A DNA stretch of 47,654 nt, from NCBI GenBank assembly GCA_023415055.1, contig JAEZLZ010000119.1, forward strand, positions 1 to 47,654. The letters run 5' to 3'. Within the stretch, counting starts at the first letter, position 1. Each line of letters begins with the position of its first letter. Positions 15,529 through 24,544 of the stretch are shown piece after piece. The notes beneath the pieces were generated by a model, which worked only from the letters and a program-made list of their open reading frames with translations, did no database searches and was not told where the DNA came from. Source of the DNA: Bacillota bacterium. Its GTDB lineage: Bacteria; Bacillota; Clostridia; Lachnospirales; Lachnospiraceae. The position numbers and the translations under genes are program-made.

Positions 15529-17784
15529 ATGAGAAGGTTATTTGTATTGATGTTAAGTGGTGTCCTTTTTGCCTCCTCAGTTTCGATGGATGCAAGTGCA
15601 GCTACAACAAACATAATGTCTAAGGAGGTTTCAGCGACAAGTGAGCCTGCTTCAATTATTAAGGGAGAGCCTGCCGGAAGTACCTCTCAGCCATCGGATG
15701 CAGCTCTGGAGGGAGCAATTAAGGCGGTAAAAGCGAAGATTACTGTTCCGTCTCAGTATTCTGTTTTTAACTATTACTTTAATGATGGTAGCACTTATTC
15801 CGACGGCTTCTGGAATTTAACCTGGAGCACAACGGATCGAAATTCACAGATTAGCGTAAGCTGCGATGAAAGCTATCATATCACAAGCTTTTCGCACTAT
15901 GATGCTTCACAAACAGAAAATGGAATCTCGAAGTATCTGATGAAGGAGCTAAAGAGCACAGCAGAGAAATTTATCTCTGATGTTGCGCCGGAGACCTATG
16001 GTAAGCTGGAATATGTGAATGCGAATTTTGACAGTGTTTATAGCGGCAATTATGTATATCAATATCGGAGACTGGAGAATGGGATCCCTTTCCCGGATAA
16101 TACGGTGCAGGTATATGTGAACAGTACTACAGGAAAGGTTACCGCACTTTATGTAAACTGGCTTTATAATGCGAAGATACCTTCCGCAGCAACACAGATC
16201 ACCAAGGAAAAGGCGACGGAGCTGATCAAGAATAATATGAAGATGAAGCTGTTTTACCGCTCTGATTATTTCTCGATATATGATCGGAAAGGCAATATGG
16301 CAAAAAAAGCATTTCTGGTATATGAACCCACAGAGTCTTACATCTCTATCGATGCAAAAACCGGAAAAGTATATATGAGTAAGACCGAGTGGTCGAATAC
16401 CCGCGGCGGAATGGAAAAAGCAGCGGATGCTGCGACTGCAGAAGGAAAAATGGCCGGCGCTTCCTATCAGCTGACACAAGAGGAGATTGCAAAGGTAAAG
16501 GAATTGAAGAATATCATCTCTAAGGATAAAGCAATTAAGACGATTACAGAAAATTCCTCCTTATATCTGGATAAAGATCTGACCTCATACGAAGCAACCT
16601 TAAGTAAAACAGATGATAGTGATTTAACATCATCCTATGTATGGAACATCACCCTGAGTGATCCAAGAGAGATCAATTATGAGAAGGATAAGAGCTATTA
16701 CAGAGCGTATGCTTATGCCTCGGTTGATGCTGTATCTGGTAAGATTCTCAGCTTCTATGCATCAGTGAAGAGCTATTTTGATGAGATTAATAAGAAATGG
16801 ACGACGGTCAAGATTCCTTACGACCAGAAGGAAGCGCAGACTATCCTTGAGAACTTCTTGAAGAAACAGATGAACAGCCAATTCCCGAATTCTGTGTTAT
16901 CCGATACGAAGGATGATTATGTTGTTTACTATAAAAATGATCTGCCGGTTTACGGTGGCTATCATTATCAATATAACCGAGTGAATGAGGGCATTGAGTA
17001 TCCTTATAACAATATCTACGGTAGTGTAGACGGTGTAACCGGAAAAATTTACTCTTATGGAGCATATTGGAATGAGAATATCTCCTTTGAATCCTCTAAG
17101 GGTGTCATGACTGCTGAGAAGGCTATGGATGCATACCTCAGTAATAAAGGTTATGAGCTTCAGTATGAGATTAATCAGGTAGTGAAGGATTCTTCTGCTA
17201 CGGATTTATCTTCAGTAAAATATGAAGTACGACTTGTGTATCATCCCGAGATTAATCCGACTTACATCTCCCCCTTTACCGGAGAACAATTAAACTATCA
17301 GGGAGAGGTATATACGGAAGAAAAGCCGTACACCTACAAAGATATCACAAATGAGACCTATTATCGTGATATATTATTACTTGCTGATATGAATATCGGA
17401 TTCGAAGGAGAAAACTTCCTACCGGATCAGGCAATAACCGTAAGCGAATTAAATGAGCTACTCAACAAGATCGGATATTATAGTGCAAAAGAGGAAACAG
17501 TAAAGAATAATAGCCTGATCACCAGAGAAGCAATCGCACAGACCTTTATCAATAAACTGGGACTGGAAAAGCTGGCGAAGTTTACCGGGATCTATAAGAC
17601 GGGGTTTGCTGATGAAAGTTCAATCGATACACAGTATCTGGGTGCGGTAGCGCTGGCTAAGGGCTATGGTTTAATGACCTCCGATGTTGAGAACAAGTTC
17701 AATCCAAAGAGCAATATTACAAGGTTTGATGCAGTAAAGCTTATTCTCAAATACATCGAAGTGCAGAAGAGCGGAATATATTAA
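15529..17784 (+). CDS. Secreted YcdB/PepSY-like protein with C-terminal SLH-like repeats
   Basis: Predicted to be secreted: residues 1-25 form a signal peptide (hydrophobic core LFVLMLSGVLFASS, likely cleavage after ASA). The large middle (about 60-560) contains repeated YcdB/PepSY-like units, each with a Y-x-x-x-x-x-N-G-I/E-(F/Y)-P pattern (RRLENGIPFPDN near 180 and NRVNEGIEYPYN near 485) and a conserved V-(D/N)-x-x-(T/S)-G-K segment. The last 150 residues resemble S-layer homology repeats (YKDI near 604, GFADESSIDTQYLGAVALAKG, then FNPKSNITRFDAVKLILKY), which would anchor it to the cell wall. PepSY domains are thought to inhibit or chaperone proteases; function here is unknown. It is single-gene, with AAGGAGAG before the start. 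Confidence 0.8.
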   Translation: MRRLFVLMLSGVLFASSVSMDASAATTNIMSKEVSATSEPASIIKGEPAGSTSQPSDAALEGAIKAVKAKITVPSQYSVFNYYFNDGSTYSDGFWNLTWSTTDRNSQISVSCDESYHITSFSHYDASQTENGISKYLMKELKSTAEKFISDVAPETYGKLEYVNANFDSVYSGNYVYQYRRLENGIPFPDNTVQVYVNSTTGKVTALYVNWLYNAKIPSAATQITKEKATELIKNNMKMKLFYRSDYFSIYDRKGNMAKKAFLVYEPTESYISIDAKTGKVYMSKTEWSNTRGGMEKAADAATAEGKMAGASYQLTQEEIAKVKELKNIISKDKAIKTITENSSLYLDKDLTSYEATLSKTDDSDLTSSYVWNITLSDPREINYEKDKSYYRAYAYASVDAVSGKILSFYASVKSYFDEINKKWTTVKIPYDQKEAQTILENFLKKQMNSQFPNSVLSDTKDDYVVYYKNDLPVYGGYHYQYNRVNEGIEYPYNNIYGSVDGVTGKIYSYGAYWNENISFESSKGVMTAEKAMDAYLSNKGYELQYEINQVVKDSSATDLSSVKYEVRLVYHPEINPTYISPFTGEQLNYQGEVYTEEKPYTYKDITNETYYRDILLLADMNIGFEGENFLPDQAITVSELNELLNKIGYYSAKEETVKNNSLITREAIAQTFINKLGLEKLAKFTGIYKTGFADESSIDTQYLGAVALAKGYGLMTSDVENKFNPKSNITRFDAVKLILKYIEVQKSGIY

Positions 17785-17791
17785 AAAAAAT

Positions 17792-17820
17792 AAGGCTGCC
17801 GGTAACGGCAGCCTTTCTTA
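17792..17820. terminator. Bidirectional terminator between the SLH protein and rpsT
   Basis: AAGGCTGCCG (17792-17801) and CGGCAGCCTT (17806-17815) form a perfect 10-bp stem with a GTAA loop. A-rich sequence lies on the left and T-rich on the right, so it can serve both convergent genes. Confidence 0.85.
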
Positions 17821-17821
17821 T

Positions 17822-17857
17822 GAGTGTACCCGGTGGGCGCACATCTCAAATTATGCG
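17822..17857. repeat. Dispersed palindromic repeat, family B, copy 2
   Basis: GTGTACCC / GGGCGCAC around a GGT loop, ending ACATCTCAAATTATGCG. It lies directly after the convergent terminator and overlaps the last codons of rpsT. The end resembles that of the element at 9955-10011. Confidence 0.4.
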
Positions 17858-18114
17858 ATATTATTAACAGCTTTAGATAAGCGAGATACTTTTCTGGAAG
17901 CTGTGTTCTTGTGATAAACACCCTTAGAACATGCTTTGTCGATCTCAGTAACTGCTTCAACTAAGCTTGTCTTAGCGAGAGCTTTGTCTCCTGTAGCAAC
18001 TGCAGCATCTACTTTCTTCATCATAGTCTTAACCTTGGACTTGATTTGCTTATTTCTAGCAGCTTTTGTCTCGTTAACTAAAATTCTCTTCTTAGCAGAT
18101 TTAATGTTAGCCAA
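17851..18114 (-). CDS. rpsT: 30S ribosomal protein S20
   Basis: Binds 16S rRNA early in small-subunit assembly. The sequence begins with the family signature ANIKSAKKRI and is rich in lysine and alanine. Initiation is at TTG (18114), with GGAGGTG seven bases upstream; the frame is open further upstream but that part is not S20-like. It is 87 residues, the standard length. The leader is about 140 bases long from the predicted promoter, which allows the translational autoregulation known for S20. It is divergent from gpr, as in many Firmicutes. Confidence 0.95.
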   Translation of the reverse strand: MANIKSAKKRILVNETKAARNKQIKSKVKTMMKKVDAAVATGDKALAKTSLVEAVTEIDKACSKGVYHKNTASRKVSRLSKAVNNIA

Positions 18115-18261
18115 TTTGTACACCTCCAAATATAAAATTATTATCAACTATATTGCCAGGTACACCAAATTGAGAGTGAGATGAAAGCCTGGGTACAGTC
18201 GCTCGAATACTTTGTTTCATTAAATCCGGACACGGACGTTCTAATGGAAACATACTATTAT

Positions 18262-18290
18262 ATAATAGTCAATTCGAATTGTTATGTCAA
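18262..18290 (-). promoter_or_regulatory. Promoter of rpsT
   Basis: On the reverse strand TTGACA (18290-18285) and TATTAT (18267-18262) are separated by 17 bases, a near-consensus promoter about 140 bases before the rpsT start. Confidence 0.75.
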
Positions 18291-18395
18291 TACATAATTT
18301 TAAATAGTTTGTAAAAAAATAATAGCATTAGAAAAAAATACAGATATAGAAGATTTTCGTTGAAAAAAATATGAAACTAAGCTTGGAGGAAAAAA

Positions 18396-19307
18396 ATGAA
18401 TAATAAAATCAGAACAGACCTGGCCCTGGAGATGCGAGAGAGCTTTCCGGAGGATGACGTAGAAATAAAGGGTGTAGTGTTAACGGAAAACTATGACGAA
18501 AAGAACGATATTAGGGTTTCAGTAGTAGAGATTAAGGATGAAAAAGGTGCCACAGCCATGCAAAAACCGGTTGGAACTTATATAACCATCGAAGCTCCGA
18601 AGATTAATGGAGCCAGTGAAGATTATTATAAACCAGCTTCATCAGAGATTGCAAAACAATTAAAGCTTCTTGCAGGTAATCTGAAGCGAGAAGAAATATT
18701 AGTTGTTGGGCTTGGCAATCGCGAGGTAACTCCGGATGCACTTGGTCCTCAGGTAGTGGATAATCTATTTATCACGCGACATCTGATCCGGGAGTACGGA
18801 AATGAATTTAAAGAAAAACATCATCTGGGCAGTGTAAGTGCAATATCACCGGGAGTGATGGCTCAGACTGGAATGGAAACGGTAGAAATTATTAAAGGAA
18901 TTATCGATGAGACAAAGCCTAAACTGTTAATTGTAATCGATGCCTTGGCGTCCCGTAGTGTGAACCGTGTCAATACCACAGTTCAATTAACGGATACGGG
19001 TATCAGTCCCGGCTCCGGCATTGGCAACAACCGAAAAGCTCTAAATGAAGAAAGCCTTGGAACAAAGGTGATTGCCATCGGTGTACCAACGGTGGTCGAT
19101 GCTGCGACAATCGTAGCAGATACTCTTACAAAATACATGGAGAAAAGCGGTTTTGATGAAAACGATATCAATCAGTTTATCTCGGAGATTAGAGAGCAGC
19201 AGATTGAAAACATGTTTGTTACACCAAAGAACATTGATGAATCCATCAAACGGATCAGCTATACAATCTCTGAAGCTGTGAATTCTTGCTTTGCACAATC
19301 GGTATGA
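18396..19307 (+). CDS. gpr: Germination protease GPR
   Basis: Spore-specific endoprotease that degrades small acid-soluble proteins during germination. The conserved beginning RTDLALEMRE, the GLGNREVTPDALGP block, the SAISPGVMAQTGMET segment and DALASRSVNR are diagnostic. It is made as a zymogen with a short propeptide. The 303 residues are somewhat fewer than in Bacillus (about 370), which is usual for clostridia as far as I recall. TTGGAGG precedes the start. It lies 91 bases before spoIIP and is divergent from rpsT. Together with spoIIP it shows that the organism is, or descends from, a spore former. Confidence 0.95.
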   Translation: MNNKIRTDLALEMRESFPEDDVEIKGVVLTENYDEKNDIRVSVVEIKDEKGATAMQKPVGTYITIEAPKINGASEDYYKPASSEIAKQLKLLAGNLKREEILVVGLGNREVTPDALGPQVVDNLFITRHLIREYGNEFKEKHHLGSVSAISPGVMAQTGMETVEIIKGIIDETKPKLLIVIDALASRSVNRVNTTVQLTDTGISPGSGIGNNRKALNEESLGTKVIAIGVPTVVDAATIVADTLTKYMEKSGFDENDINQFISEIREQQIENMFVTPKNIDESIKRISYTISEAVNSCFAQSV

Positions 19308-19353
19308 AATCGGAACACCGGTAGACATAAATGGCGTATTCCCGAATATAATG

Positions 19354-19384
19354 AATCAGGCTTGAGGCGCAAGCCGCTCTGATT
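19354..19384 (+). promoter_or_regulatory. Hairpin just before the spoIIP ribosome-binding site
   Basis: AATCAG/CTGATT and GCTTG/CAAGC stack into one bulged stem (19354-19384), ending a few bases before the GGGAGG ribosome-binding site. It may tune spoIIP translation relative to gpr. No T-run follows. Confidence 0.4.
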
Positions 19385-19398
19385 GGCGGGAGGCAGAC

Positions 19399-20868
19399 AT
19401 GAGAAAGAGTAGGATTCATTTTCCGGATAGAAAAACAAATACGGGGTACCGTCTTAATATTTATTTCGTAATCTGGACATTAATCATCATTGGTTCGGTT
19501 TATCTTTTGCTAAGGTTTGCTGCAATTTCCTTTGCGGAAGAAATTGGTCAAGCCAAGGTAAGCTATTCACAGGCATTCCTTTATTATCTGGGTGATAAGG
19601 TGCTTGAATCCGGACCTTCATTCATCAGCTATGTACAGTCGGAACAGGATGCGGAACCCTTTCCTTATCTTCTTATGAGTCATCCTTTTGCAGTCGGAAG
19701 ATTCACGGATGAAAAATCGCGTCTCATGGCGAAGGCACAGGAATATTCACTAAATGAGGATTATGTAATCCTTAATCCGCAAGATCAGAAGGCTACAGAA
19801 AGCACAGAAGCGGATGCAGTTTTTCAGGCGATGGCCGATACAGCGCGGGATGATAAGGATTATTCCACTTCTCTTGCGCTGCCAAATATCAAGCTTTATG
19901 CCCTGGATCTTTCTATCTTAAGCAAAGAATATATTCTGACGAATGGAGCAATTTATAACGAACAGGCAAGTGATTATTTTAATTCTGAATTATATATAGA
20001 TCAAGCATCAAAAAATGAGCTGGAGGTTGGATCAGCTTCAGGTGAGCTTCCGGTTTTAGAAAAGGAAGACGACAATACCGTAGAAGCCTCCAGTCCCGGG
20101 AATGTAATCGATTATACCTTGGAACAATTAAAGGATATTAATTTTTTGGTTCGTCATTTTTATATTGTTGACCCATCAACCAAGATAACGGAAGATTTAT
20201 TTGATGCGGATAAATTACTGGGGATGGATATGAAGCTGAAGCAGAAAAATGATGCTCCGCAGATTTTGATTTATCATACACATTCCCAGGAAACCTATGT
20301 CGACAGCAGGGAGAACGAAGCCGAGGATACCGTTGTTGGTGTGGGAAGTTACCTGACGCAGATATTGGAGGATCGATATCATTATAATGTAATTCATGAT
20401 ACTACTACCTACGATATAGTCGATGGAGAACTTGACCGCAATAAGGCATACAACGTGGCCCAAGATGGTATCACCAGGATTCTTAAAGAAAATCCTACGA
20501 TTGAAGTTGTAATCGATCTGCACCGGGACGGCGCGGATAAAAGATCCACCATCATTAACGGGGAGGAAACAGCACAGGTTATGCTCTTCAACGGGCTGAG
20601 CCGTGATGAGAATGGACCGATTACTTATCTGGATAATCCTAATCTACAGGATAATATTGCCTTCAGCCTACAGATGCAGTTAAAAGCAGTCAAGATGTAT
20701 CCGGGACTATTTTATAAGAACTATCTGAAATGCTATCGATATAATATGCATGTTCGTCCCAAAAGCCTTCTGATAGAGCTTGGTACATACAAAAACACGC
20801 TGCAGTCAGCAAAGAATGCTATGGAACCTTTTGCAGAGGTGTTGAATGCCGTACTACAGGGACAGTAG
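19399..20868 (+). CDS. spoIIP: Stage II sporulation protein P
   Basis: Peptidoglycan amidase/endopeptidase that, with SpoIID and SpoIIM, drives forespore engulfment. A membrane helix lies at about 21-43. The catalytic domain starts near residue 290 with ILIYHTHSQETY, then VIDLHRDGADKR and a C-terminal block ending LLIELGTYKNT, which are the SpoIIP zinc and catalytic motifs. The central 240 residues form the less conserved extracytoplasmic stalk. At 489 residues it is a little longer than the roughly 400 of Bacillus. GGGAGG lies before the ATG. It follows gpr in the conserved gpr–spoIIP–lepA order. Confidence 0.94.
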   Translation: MRKSRIHFPDRKTNTGYRLNIYFVIWTLIIIGSVYLLLRFAAISFAEEIGQAKVSYSQAFLYYLGDKVLESGPSFISYVQSEQDAEPFPYLLMSHPFAVGRFTDEKSRLMAKAQEYSLNEDYVILNPQDQKATESTEADAVFQAMADTARDDKDYSTSLALPNIKLYALDLSILSKEYILTNGAIYNEQASDYFNSELYIDQASKNELEVGSASGELPVLEKEDDNTVEASSPGNVIDYTLEQLKDINFLVRHFYIVDPSTKITEDLFDADKLLGMDMKLKQKNDAPQILIYHTHSQETYVDSRENEAEDTVVGVGSYLTQILEDRYHYNVIHDTTTYDIVDGELDRNKAYNVAQDGITRILKENPTIEVVIDLHRDGADKRSTIINGEETAQVMLFNGLSRDENGPITYLDNPNLQDNIAFSLQMQLKAVKMYPGLFYKNYLKCYRYNMHVRPKSLLIELGTYKNTLQSAKNAMEPFAEVLNAVLQGQ

Positions 20869-20959
20869 AATAAAATCGCCGAATCGATACATGATAGCTT
20901 TACCGACCTCAAAAGGAAATAGATTCTTACGCAGGAGGTTTGGTTCCATATGGATTTTC

Positions 20960-20988
20960 TTGCTACAAGAAAAACTGTGTGTTATAAT
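20960..20988 (+). promoter_or_regulatory. Promoter of lepA
   Basis: TTGCTA (20960-20965) and TATAAT (20983-20988) with a 17-base spacer, 78 bases before lepA. This would give lepA expression independent of the spore genes upstream. Confidence 0.65.
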
Positions 20989-21066
20989 CAAATCAAGTAT
21001 GCATTTTTGTCTCATTATTCAGATTCTGTGAAGTGAGACTGAGATGCGATTTTACAGGAGGATAAC

Positions 21067-22878
21067 ATGTCGGTAGATCAAAGTAAAATTAGAAATTTTT
21101 GTATTATTGCTCATATAGATCACGGTAAATCAACATTAGCTGACCGTATTATTGAGATGACCGGACTTCTTACCAGCCGTGAGATGTCAGCACAGGTTCT
21201 TGATAATATGGACTTGGAACGGGAGAGAGGCATTACAATTAAGGCGCAGACCGTTCGTACTGTGTATAAAGCTAAGGATGGGGAGGAATATATCTTTAAT
21301 CTGATTGATACTCCTGGTCATGTGGATTTTAACTATGAGGTATCCCGAAGCCTGGCTGCCTGCGAAGGTGCTATTCTGGTAGTCGATGCCGCTCAGGGTA
21401 TAGAAGCACAGACTCTTGCGAATGTATATCTAGCCCTGGATCATAACCTGGATATCATCCCAGTGATTAATAAGATTGATCTTCCAAGTGCAGATCCGGA
21501 GCGTGTAATCGCTGAGATTGAGGATGTGATTGGTTTGGAAGCTCATGAATCACCTCTGATCTCTGCAAAGACCGGATTGAATATTGAACAGGTGTTGGAA
21601 CAAATCGTAACGAAATTACCGCCGCCGAAGGGAGATGCAGATGCGCCTCTTCAGGCATTAATCTTCGACTCAAAATATGATTCTTATAAGGGTGTTATCA
21701 TCTTCTGCAGAATCAAAGAGGGAAGAGTAAGGAGAGGTTCGGAAATAAAAATGATGGCTACCGGAGCTACTGCAGAAGTAGTTGAGCTGGGTATCTTCGG
21801 ACCGGGGCAATTTATTCCTACGGATGAATTAAGTGCCGGTATGGTTGGATATATTACAGCTAGCCTAAAAAATGTCAAGGATACCCGTGTGGGCGATACC
21901 GTAACCGATAACAAGCGTCCCTGTGTGAACCCTTTGCCCGGTTATAAGAAGGTTAATCCCATGGTTTATTGCGGAATGTATCCGGCAGATGGAGCAAAAT
22001 ATCCGGATCTCCGCGATGCTCTGGAGAAGCTTCAACTCAATGACGCATCCCTACATTTTGAACCGGAGACCTCCGTTGCTTTAGGCTTTGGTTTCCGCTG
22101 CGGTTTCCTTGGACTATTGCATCTGGAGATTATTCAGGAACGTCTGGAGAGAGAATATAATCTTGATTTGGTTACTACCGCACCCAGCGTTATCTATAAG
22201 GTTCATAAGCATAATGGTGAAGTATTTGATATTACGAATCCTACGAATCTTCCTGATCCGTCAGAAATTGAATATCTTGAGGAACCAATGGTATCCGCTG
22301 AGATTATGGTCACGACAGAATTCGTCGGCTCCATCATGAATCTGTGTCAGGAGCGCCGCGGAGTCTATCTCGGAATGGAATATATGGAGACGACAAGAGC
22401 ACTTCTGAAATATGACCTGCCATTAAATGAGATCATCTATGACTTCTTTGATGCCTTGAAATCAAGATCCCGAGGCTATGCTTCCTTCGATTATGAGCTG
22501 AAAGGTTACGTTCAGTCAGATCTGGTTAAGCTGGATATCTTAATTAATAAGGAAGAAGTGGATGCTCTTACCTTCATCGTTCATGCAGAAAGTGCTTACG
22601 AAAGAGGAAGAAAGATGTGTGAAAAGCTGAAGGATGAGATTCCACGTCAGCTTTTTGAGATACCGATTCAAGCAGCTATCGGAAGTAAGATAATCGCCAG
22701 AGAGACCGTAAAGGCGATGAGAAAAGATGTCCTCGCCAAGTGCTACGGCGGTGATATCACGCGAAAGAAGAAGCTTTTGGAAAAGCAGAAGGAAGGCAAG
22801 AAGAGAATGCGTCAGGTCGGTAATGTAGAAATCCCTCAGAAGGCCTTCATGAGTGTTCTTAAGCTTGATGAGGATTAA
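21067..22878 (+). CDS. lepA: Elongation factor 4
   Basis: Ribosome-associated GTPase that can back-translocate or remodel ribosomes. The GTPase motifs are AHIDHGKST (residues 15-23), DTPGH and NKIDLP, followed by domains II and III (RCGFLGLLHLEI) and the LepA-specific C-terminal domain (CYGGDITRKKKLLEKQKEGKKRMRQ). The length of 603 residues is standard. ACAGGAGG lies before the ATG. It belongs to the conserved spoIIP–lepA–hemW order and ends at its own terminator. Confidence 0.97.
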   Translation: MSVDQSKIRNFCIIAHIDHGKSTLADRIIEMTGLLTSREMSAQVLDNMDLERERGITIKAQTVRTVYKAKDGEEYIFNLIDTPGHVDFNYEVSRSLAACEGAILVVDAAQGIEAQTLANVYLALDHNLDIIPVINKIDLPSADPERVIAEIEDVIGLEAHESPLISAKTGLNIEQVLEQIVTKLPPPKGDADAPLQALIFDSKYDSYKGVIIFCRIKEGRVRRGSEIKMMATGATAEVVELGIFGPGQFIPTDELSAGMVGYITASLKNVKDTRVGDTVTDNKRPCVNPLPGYKKVNPMVYCGMYPADGAKYPDLRDALEKLQLNDASLHFEPETSVALGFGFRCGFLGLLHLEIIQERLEREYNLDLVTTAPSVIYKVHKHNGEVFDITNPTNLPDPSEIEYLEEPMVSAEIMVTTEFVGSIMNLCQERRGVYLGMEYMETTRALLKYDLPLNEIIYDFFDALKSRSRGYASFDYELKGYVQSDLVKLDILINKEEVDALTFIVHAESAYERGRKMCEKLKDEIPRQLFEIPIQAAIGSKIIARETVKAMRKDVLAKCYGGDITRKKKLLEKQKEGKKRMRQVGNVEIPQKAFMSVLKLDED

Positions 22879-22896
22879 AATATTTATATAACGGAC

Positions 22897-22952
22897 AAGC
22901 TGTTTTAATCCTCTTGCATCATTACTGTATGAGGTATTGGAACAGCTTTTTT
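22897..22952 (+). terminator. Terminator after lepA
   Basis: AAGCTGTT (22897-22904) pairs with AACAGCTT (22941-22948), with a partial inner stem, followed by six Ts. Confidence 0.75.
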
Positions 22953-23093
22953 ATATAATAGAAAATGCGTCCTATTATATAAAAGCACTCCGTATTGCGA
23001 ACTTAAGTTCGCAAATGTATGCGCACTTCGCGGTTAGGAAGTAGTTGCTTCGCAACCCGCTCAGGCGCGAAAGTGTCAGCTTGCTGACACTTT
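22951..23093. repeat. Cluster of palindromes between lepA and hemW
   Basis: Four hairpins follow one another: TTATATAATAG (22951-22961) with CTATTATATAA (22972-22982); the perfect 20-mer palindrome TTGCGAACTTAAGTTCGCAA (22995-23014); GTTGC/GCAAC (23044-23056); and AAAGTGTCAGC/GCTGACACTTT with a 2-base loop (23070-23093). The first resembles the outer arms of the family A repeats at 7304 and 30823, so this may be a composite or degraded array of that family. Confidence 0.6.
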
Positions 23094-23116
23094 AATCTTA
23101 AAGAGAGGTAAGTAAA

Positions 23117-24361
23117 TTGGAGAGAACGAAGGATGATTATCTTATCGGCAATAAGGAACCAAAAGAGTTAGGGCTTTATATCCATATCCCCTTCTGCGTA
23201 CGAAAATGTGATTATTGCGATTTCTTATCCGCACCGGGAACCGAGAAAAACAAAAAGAATTATATAAAAGCATTGCTTACGGAGATAAAAAGCTATGAGG
23301 GAAGAACGAATCATTACCGGGTACCTACCATATTCATCGGAGGCGGAACTCCATCTTGTATCGATCCGGAGGATATTAAGAGAATTATGGAGGCTATCCG
23401 GTTGGTGTTTCATGTTGAGAAAGAAAGCCTGGAAGCAACTATAGAAGTTAATCCCGGAACCGTATCCGAACAAAAGTTAATCTGTTATAAAGAGGCAGGA
23501 ATTAACCGACTTAGCTTTGGACTTCAGTCGGTAGATTCGGATGAACTGAAAAAGCTCGGAAGAATACACAGCTTGGAAGATTTTCTAAATAACTTTAAAC
23601 TTGCCAGGACACTTGGCTTTCGTAATATCAATGTGGATCTTATGTCAGCTCTGCCGGGACAGACTGCATCCTCCTGGGAGAGATCACTACGTAAGGTGGC
23701 GGAGCTTAATCCTGAGCATATTTCTGCATACAGTCTGATTATTGAGGAGGGAACGGCATTTTATGACAGTTACCGTCCGGGTGCACCCTATGAGAAGGAA
23801 CTACCGGACGAGGAGCAGGACCGTAGGATTTATGCCATGACAAAACAGATTCTGAAGGAATACGGTTATCATCGATATGAGATATCAAATTATGCAAAGG
23901 AATCATTCGAGTGCAGACATAACAACTCCTACTGGATTGGTACGGATTATCTGGGGCTTGGATTAGGTTCAGCCTCTTTTGTGAACGGAGTAAGGTTTTC
24001 CAATACGCAGGATAGCAAGCAATATATTCATGCCTGTAATTCATATCAAAAGGAAAAGCTTATATTTGAAGAATCAGCTGCAATGCAGGAAGATTGCCTG
24101 GGAATTAGAAGAGAAGAGCATTTTCTTACCAGAGAAGAACAGATGGAGGAATTCATGTTTCTTGGTTTAAGGCGCTGTGAGGGAGTAAGAAAAAGTGATT
24201 TTGTTAAGCGTTTTCAAATCTCAATTGATCAAGTCTACGGTAATATACTTCTTACCTTGCAGCAGCAAAAGTTGATCAAGATAACCGATGAGCAAATTAT
24301 GCTAACTGAGTATGGGATCGATGTCAGTAATATGGTTCTTGCAGAATTTTTGTTGGACTAA
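23117..24361 (+). CDS. hemW: Heme chaperone HemW (radical SAM)
   Basis: Radical-SAM protein formerly annotated as oxygen-independent coproporphyrinogen oxidase. The cluster motif reads CVRKCDYCDF (Cys27, 31, 34); the fourth cysteine that marks true HemN is replaced by phenylalanine, so HemW, a heme-binding chaperone, is the better call. The GGGTPS motif and the HemN C-terminal domain (EEFMFLGLRR) are present. At 414 residues it is slightly long, with about 15 extra N-terminal residues. Initiation is at TTG after GAGAGG. It stands between lepA and hrcA as in many Firmicutes. Confidence 0.93.
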   Translation: MERTKDDYLIGNKEPKELGLYIHIPFCVRKCDYCDFLSAPGTEKNKKNYIKALLTEIKSYEGRTNHYRVPTIFIGGGTPSCIDPEDIKRIMEAIRLVFHVEKESLEATIEVNPGTVSEQKLICYKEAGINRLSFGLQSVDSDELKKLGRIHSLEDFLNNFKLARTLGFRNINVDLMSALPGQTASSWERSLRKVAELNPEHISAYSLIIEEGTAFYDSYRPGAPYEKELPDEEQDRRIYAMTKQILKEYGYHRYEISNYAKESFECRHNNSYWIGTDYLGLGLGSASFVNGVRFSNTQDSKQYIHACNSYQKEKLIFEESAAMQEDCLGIRREEHFLTREEQMEEFMFLGLRRCEGVRKSDFVKRFQISIDQVYGNILLTLQQQKLIKITDEQIMLTEYGIDVSNMVLAEFLLD

Positions 24362-24430
24362 TTAAGGATTAAAAATTTGGTATTAAGTGACTTTCTCACC
24401 GTATTTTAATAATTTATTTCTAAATTTGCC

Positions 24431-24459
24431 TTGACAAAAGAAAATGATGGTGCTATTTT
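24431..24459 (+). promoter_or_regulatory. Promoter of the hrcA operon
   Basis: TTGACA (24431-24436) and TATTTT (24454-24459) with 17 bases between them, immediately upstream of the CIRCE operator. Confidence 0.75.
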
Positions 24460-24470
24460 ATTTATAGATA

Positions 24471-24497
24471 TTAGCACTCTATCGGGTTGAGTGCTAA
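24471..24497 (+). promoter_or_regulatory. CIRCE operator (HrcA binding site)
   Basis: TTAGCACTC–9 bases–GAGTGCTAA, a perfect match to the CIRCE consensus. It lies about 12 bases after the -10 element, where bound HrcA blocks transcription of hrcA-grpE-dnaK(-dnaJ) until heat shock. Confidence 0.97.
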
Positions 24498-24544
24498 CAA
24501 AAACGAAAAGAGATATTACAGTTTACTATGGATCGAGGTAGGTC

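Noticed and set aside
20846..21031. 61-codon open frame between spoIIP and lepA
   Set aside because: It overlaps the end of spoIIP in another frame and covers the lepA promoter; no ribosome-binding site.
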